64,000 nucleotides of DNA from Pseudoalteromonas rubra. Its GTDB lineage: Bacteria; Pseudomonadota; Gammaproteobacteria; Enterobacterales; Alteromonadaceae. A program made the translations under genes and the position numbers. The notes under the pieces are model-generated. The model was not told the DNA's origin. It saw only the letters and a list, made by a program, of their open reading frames with translations, and ran no database searches. The DNA is taken from NCBI RefSeq assembly GCF_000238295.3, contig NZ_AHCD03000027.1, positions 1-64,000 of the forward strand. The letters are read 5' to 3'. Below, piece after piece: positions 60,362 through 64,000 of the stretch; position 1 is the stretch's first letter, and every line of letters begins with the position of its first letter.

Positions 60362-61105
60362 TTACGGCGATGTGGGAAAGCTCGGTTGGGGCAAAGTGGC
60401 AACCACTGGCTTGGCAAATAAATAACCTTGCATCAGATAAACGCCTAAATCGCACAGGCACCTATAATCGTCTTCGGTTTCAACGCCTTCTACCACTAAA
60501 TCGATATTCAACCGGCGCGCCATCAGGCACACACCGTCTACAATGGCCTGCTTAACCGGGTCCTGTGCTATCCCATTGATCAGCGCAATATCGAGTTTGA
60601 TGATATCGGGTTGAAAACGATGTAGTACTTCAATGCCGGCGTAACCGGCACCAAAATCGTCCAGCGCAACTTTAAAGCCGTTTTTGTTGTAGGTGTTGGC
60701 AATGTCGATGAGTTTGTCAGGATCGGTAAGATGCTCCTGCTCCGAGACTTCGAAAATAATGCGCTCTTTGGCCAGATTGAATTGGTCGGCGGCTTCAAGC
60801 GTTTTACGCAAGCAGGTTTGGGGGTCGTAAATGGCGTTGGGTAAAAAGTTGATAGACAGTTTCGCGGTGTCGCTGAGTTTGGCCATCATTTCAATGGCGG
60901 TTGTGCGACACAATTGATCGAAATAATACTTGCTATCCTTTGTTACCTGGGACAGCACTTGCCCGGCTGATTGTCCCTGTGTCCCTCTGACCAGAGCTTC
61001 ATAGGCATAAACTTGTCGGTTGCGCAGGTCCACGATTGGTTGCATCGCCATGGTAATGTCCATGCGATAATCGGTATGGCAACGACATGTTTTGCAGCCA
61101 GCCAT
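60362..61105 (-). CDS. EAL-domain c-di-GMP phosphodiesterase
   Basis: A 247-aa protein from MAGCKTCRCHTDYRMDITMA. It is a stand-alone EAL domain with a short Cys-rich start (CKTCRCH), and no sensor domain of its own. Catalytic and metal residues are kept: EALVRG, SINFLPNAI, FEVSEQEH, ALDDFGAGYAG, IIKLDIALI, VVEGVET and LMQGYLFAKP. It should hydrolyse c-di-GMP to pGpG in the cytoplasm. The downstream gene for the ethylene-receptor-like sensor starts 25 bp after its stop. The two are probably co-transcribed and may act together. Confidence 0.92.
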   Translation of the reverse strand: MAGCKTCRCHTDYRMDITMAMQPIVDLRNRQVYAYEALVRGTQGQSAGQVLSQVTKDSKYYFDQLCRTTAIEMMAKLSDTAKLSINFLPNAIYDPQTCLRKTLEAADQFNLAKERIIFEVSEQEHLTDPDKLIDIANTYNKNGFKVALDDFGAGYAGIEVLHRFQPDIIKLDIALINGIAQDPVKQAIVDGVCLMARRLNIDLVVEGVETEDDYRCLCDLGVYLMQGYLFAKPVVATLPQPSFPTSP

Positions 61106-61260
61106 AAAAGCTCCCTGTTTAAGAGTCAGATATCTAAGCAAGTCTGGCACAGCCCTTGGGTTTTGCAATCAAACTGTACTCGATTAATCACACTGTAATA
61201 CGGTGGATATTGCTGTATTAGTTTACTTTCTGCGACTAATAACTGGGGATTGGTAAAAGA

Positions 61261-61282
61261 AAAAGCGCCGTCAGGCGCTTTT
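61261..61282. terminator. Bidirectional terminator
   Basis: AAAAGCGCC-GTCA-GGCGCTTTT: a 9-bp perfect stem with A-run and T-run on both sides, directly after the yfhL stop on the minus strand. Confidence 0.9.
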
Positions 61283-61288
61283 CTGGGA

Positions 61289-61540
61289 TCAACTCTGGCC
61301 GGTCAGTTTGAGGTACTTTTCGGCCAGGGTGTCGAGGCTTTCGCGATGTGCAGGATCGGGCTTAATACAATCTATCGGGCAGACACTCACACAGGTTGGC
61401 TGGTCGTAGTGCCCGACACACTCCGTACATTTTTCCGGGTCTATCTGGTAGATTTTTTCACCCATATAAATGGCCTGGTTAGGACATTCCGGGTCACACA
61501 TATCGCAGTTAATACATTTACTGTTGATCAGTAACGCCAT
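61289..61540 (-). CDS. yfhL: YfhL family 4Fe-4S dicluster ferredoxin
   Basis: An 83-aa ferredoxin with two Cys clusters: CINCDMCDPECPNQ and CTECVGHYDQPTCVSVCPID, which together hold two 4Fe-4S centres. The inserted loop GHYDQPTC is typical of the YfhL group. It lies 24 bp after the yegQ-type gene on the same strand, so they may be one operon and the ferredoxin may supply electrons to it. That link is inferred from position. Confidence 0.93.
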   Translation of the reverse strand: MALLINSKCINCDMCDPECPNQAIYMGEKIYQIDPEKCTECVGHYDQPTCVSVCPIDCIKPDPAHRESLDTLAEKYLKLTGQS

Positions 61541-61564
61541 TGTTCACACTCCGTTTTGGCTAGC

Positions 61565-62923
61565 TTAGGCTTTTTTAAACGGGTTACGGGTGTCTTCCTG
61601 AGCACCCAGGTTACGCATCAAAATGGCATGATTAAGGTCAATGTCTTCAGGCAGCGGAATTTTAACTATATGGCCAGAACCTTTGGCATCGCTGATCAGC
61701 TCACCTTTTTTGTTTTCCATGTGTTCCAGAGTAAAGCTGATATTGCCCTGGGGTGTCATCAGCTCCAGGCTGTGACCGGTACAGAACTTGTTTTTGACGT
61801 CAATTTCCACCAGACCGTTGTCGTGACGGCCCAAAATCTCACCAACAAACTGCTGTTGATCCGATACGGAGTGGCCATAGTCGTAGTTTTGGTATTCCTG
61901 GTGAGCGTGGCGTTTAAGGAAGCCTTCGGTATAACCCCGATGTGCCAGGTTTTCCAGTGTACGCATCAAGGAAGGATCGAAAGGTTTGCCAGCGACGGCA
62001 TCGTCAATGGCACGACGATACACCTGCGCGGTTCTGGCGACGTAGTAGAAGGATTTAGTGCGGCCTTCTATTTTCAGGCTGTGTACACCCATCTTGGTCA
62101 GTTGGTCAACATATTGCACGGCACGCAGATCTTTGGAGTTCATAATGTAAGTGCCATGCTCATCTTCAAATGCAGGCATATATTCTCCCGGGCGCCCTTG
62201 CTCTTCGAGCATAAACACCTGATCAGTCGGCTGTCCGTCTCCCAGGGTCGGGATCACCTGTTGCGGGTCGATTTTGTGCACCACATCGCCCGTTGCCGTT
62301 TCCTGTCCTGACTTAACATCGTAGCTCCAGCGACACGCATTGGTACAGGTCCCCTGATTTGGGTCTCGTTTGTTGATGTAGCCTGACAGCAGGCAACGCC
62401 CGGAGTAAGCCATGCACAGTGCACCATGTACGAATACTTCCAGTTCGGTATTCGGGCACAGAGTGCGGATTTCGGCAATTTCTTCCAGTGACAGTTCCCG
62501 TGACAGGATCACGCGCTCGATCCCTTGTTTTGCCCAGAATTGCACGGCAGCATAGTTGACAGCGTTGGCTTGGACCGACAAATGGATGGGCATGTCAGGC
62601 CATTTTTCACGTACTAGCATGATGAGGCCCGGATCTGACATGATCAGGGCATCCGGTTGCATGGCAATGACTGGCTCGATATCGCGCAGGTAGGTTTTCA
62701 CCTTGCCGTTATGCGGAGCAATGTTAGACACCACATACAGCTTTTTATTCTGCTGGTGGGCTTCGTTGATGCCAATTTCGAGATTGGCCAGGTCGAATTC
62801 ATTGTTACGCACGCGCAGGCTGTAGCGTGGCTGGCCGGCATAAACGGCATCGGCACCATACGCAAAAGCGTAACGCATATTCTTTAAACTACCTGCGGGT
62901 GAAAGGAGCTCAGGTACAAACAT
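61565..62923 (-). CDS. yegQ: U32 family protein YegQ/TrhP, tRNA hydroxylation
   Basis: A 452-aa protein started at MFVPELLSPAGSLKNMRYAF, with GAGG spaced 7 bases before; an ATG four codons upstream is possible. Family signatures are AFAYGADAVYAGQPRYSLR, ELEVFVHGALCMAYSGRCLL and the Cys set in NQGTCTNACRW that can hold a cluster. YegQ, now called TrhP, is needed for prephenate-dependent 5-hydroxyuridine formation at tRNA position 34. Followed by yfhL. Confidence 0.93.
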   Translation of the reverse strand: MFVPELLSPAGSLKNMRYAFAYGADAVYAGQPRYSLRVRNNEFDLANLEIGINEAHQQNKKLYVVSNIAPHNGKVKTYLRDIEPVIAMQPDALIMSDPGLIMLVREKWPDMPIHLSVQANAVNYAAVQFWAKQGIERVILSRELSLEEIAEIRTLCPNTELEVFVHGALCMAYSGRCLLSGYINKRDPNQGTCTNACRWSYDVKSGQETATGDVVHKIDPQQVIPTLGDGQPTDQVFMLEEQGRPGEYMPAFEDEHGTYIMNSKDLRAVQYVDQLTKMGVHSLKIEGRTKSFYYVARTAQVYRRAIDDAVAGKPFDPSLMRTLENLAHRGYTEGFLKRHAHQEYQNYDYGHSVSDQQQFVGEILGRHDNGLVEIDVKNKFCTGHSLELMTPQGNISFTLEHMENKKGELISDAKGSGHIVKIPLPEDIDLNHAILMRNLGAQEDTRNPFKKA

Positions 62924-63244
62924 CTCAAACCTCATACATTGAACTGATTACGGGTCAGCTGTTGGGGTAAATCAATCGCCTGTTTGGCCCGTACTTCATA
63001 CAGTACAAGGGCTTGGGCAATTGGGTTAAATCAAAAAGCGGCGCAGTATAGGGCAAGGTTTACTGGGATGATTTGACCTGGATCAGGTTTTTCCGGATCT
63101 GCGGGATAGCCGACTCCAATGCTGTAACGGCAGGTTGCGTTTCACACAAAATCAAAGCGGGACGGAAATAGTAGGTTTTTACATCTAAAACGCGTATAAT
63201 TCGCGCCCGTATAAATTCATTAATTTCATTTTGGAGCAAAAAAG

Positions 63245-63676
63245 ATGGCTTTAGAGCGTACTTTTTCAATCGTTAAGCCTGATGCGGTAGCTAAAAACCA
63301 CATCGGTGCAATCTACAACCGTTTCGAGTCTGCTGGTCTGAAGATCGTTGCAGCTAAAATGATCCACCTTTCTCAAGAGAAAGCGGAAGGTTTCTACGCT
63401 GAGCACAAAGAGCGTCCTTTCTTCGGTGCTTTGGTTGAGTTCATGACATCTGGTCCAGTAATGGTTCAGGTACTTGAAGGTGAAGATGCAATCCGTAAAA
63501 ACCGTGAAATCATGGGTGCAACTAACCCAGCTGAAGCGCTAGCGGGTACGCTACGTGCTGATTACGCTGACAGCATCGACGAAAATGCGGTACACGGTTC
63601 AGACGCTCCAGAGTCTGCTGCACGTGAAATCGCTTACTTCTTCACTGAAGAAGAGCTGTGCGCACGTACTCGTTAA
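63245..63676 (+). CDS. ndk: Nucleoside diphosphate kinase
   Basis: A 143-aa enzyme that transfers the gamma phosphate between nucleoside triphosphates and diphosphates. MALERTFSIVKPDAVAKNHI is the family start. The catalytic His is in ENAVHGSDAPESAAREIAYF and the nucleotide-binding segment is KERPFFGALVEFMTSGPVM. GGAG precedes the start. rlmN follows on the same strand after a terminator, the usual neighbourhood. Confidence 0.98.
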   Translation: MALERTFSIVKPDAVAKNHIGAIYNRFESAGLKIVAAKMIHLSQEKAEGFYAEHKERPFFGALVEFMTSGPVMVQVLEGEDAIRKNREIMGATNPAEALAGTLRADYADSIDENAVHGSDAPESAAREIAYFFTEEELCARTR

Positions 63677-63698
63677 TTCGAGCACTGTGACATGAAAG

Positions 63699-63720
63699 AA
63701 GGGCCTTAGCGCCCTTTTTT
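63699..63720 (+). terminator. Terminator of ndk
   Basis: AAGGGC-CTTAGC-GCCCTTTTTT: short GC stem with a T-run, about 23 bp after the ndk stop. Confidence 0.85.
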
Positions 63721-63864
63721 CGTCCCTGATGTATTTTACTAAGCCTGAATGCAACATGCAGCGGGCTTAGCAAAGTATTCAGATTTGAAAGCGCTGGTTG
63801 AATTTTGTACAATTTGGCGCTTTATTAAATTTGCACTGGCCGTCATCTGATCTGGGGTTGTTTC

Positions 63865-64000
63865 ATGACTACGACTGAGAAAAAAATTAACTTACTTGAT
63901 TTAAATCGCGAGGGGATGCGCGAGTTGTTTGCATCATACGGTGAAAAACCGTTTCGCGCCGATCAGGTCATGAAATGGATTTACCACTTCGGCATCGATA
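63865..64000 (+). CDS. rlmN: 23S rRNA (adenine(2503)-C2)-methyltransferase RlmN, N-terminal part
   Basis: The first 45 codons are visible and run off the window. The frame begins MTTTEKKINLLDLNREGMRE and continues with LFASYGEKPFRADQVMKWIY, the typical RlmN N terminus. RlmN is a radical-SAM enzyme that methylates A2503 of 23S rRNA and A37 of some tRNAs. The radical-SAM motif lies beyond the window. Position after ndk is canonical. Confidence 0.93.
   Translation, partial: MTTTEKKINLLDLNREGMRELFASYGEKPFRADQVMKWIYHFGID

Noticed and set aside
63060..63269. 69-aa minus-strand ORF over the ndk promoter
   Set aside because: It overlaps the ndk start, has no ribosome site and is AT-skewed by the promoter.
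1..64000. CRISPR arrays, tRNA genes, integrases or complete insertion sequences
   Set aside because: None seen. The only regular repeats are the 80-bp palindrome units, whose spacers are alike and not unique.

Overview
The window looks like chromosomal DNA of a marine gammaproteobacterium of the Pseudoalteromonas type. This is inferred from gene content, not from a database search. The evidence is the conserved ftsB-ispD-ispF-truD-surE-pcm-nlpD-rpoS block, the ndk-rlmN pair and yegQ-yfhL. Added to these are many secreted proteases (two S8 subtilases and one LasA-type M23 enzyme), two TonB receptors, curli genes and dispersed CGTCATCCCG palindromes. It opens on the 3' end of a 5S rRNA and closes inside rlmN.

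Layout. 1-2193: end of an rRNA operon, then a tandem duplication (950 + 1030 bp) carrying the 3' end of a VWA-protein gene and an 80-bp palindrome array. 1775-5373: VWA/MoxR pair, two small DUF proteins and an unknown gene. 5427-11265: the housekeeping block ending in rpoS. 11865-17249: secreted subtilase, flavoprotein, WD40-like lipoprotein and a decayed region. 17279-25469: alpha/beta hydrolase, a MerR regulator with a divergent His-rich TonB receptor, a CadC-like membrane regulator and a metallo-beta-lactamase-fold enzyme. 25529-32919: a MacAB-like export operon with a divergent sigma-54 response regulator and histidine kinase. 33172-36576: small secreted protein, siderophore-type TonB receptor and a small beta-barrel protein. 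36907-40148: mipA/DUF3019/response regulator/kinase operon. 40366-47661: a second MacAB-like cassette with its own OmpR-type two-component system. 47735-51122: VOC protein, lipoprotein and a second subtilase with P and PKD domains. 51835-55691: curli genes (a 506-aa curlin-repeat protein, csgE, csgF, csgG and a convergent LuxR-type regulator). 55956-57143: LasA-type endopeptidase. 57655-61105: an EAL phosphodiesterase followed by a large PAS sensor. 61289-64000: yfhL, yegQ, ndk, rlmN.

The most striking item is the sensor at 57655-60336. Its membrane domain matches the plant ETR1 ethylene-binding domain at all seven key positions with identical spacing, yet its kinase core lacks the phospho-accepting His and the N-box Asn. 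It lies 25 bp downstream of an intact-looking EAL c-di-GMP phosphodiesterase gene. This suggests an ethylene- or copper-linked input into c-di-GMP signalling that does not work as an ordinary kinase.

Other strong signals are a sigma-54 promoter with two palindromic upstream sites in front of the first export operon, a 19-bp-spaced MerR promoter in front of the His-rich TonB receptor, and a perfect 12-bp hairpin between the curlin gene and csgE. No tRNA, CRISPR array, integrase or intact insertion sequence was seen.
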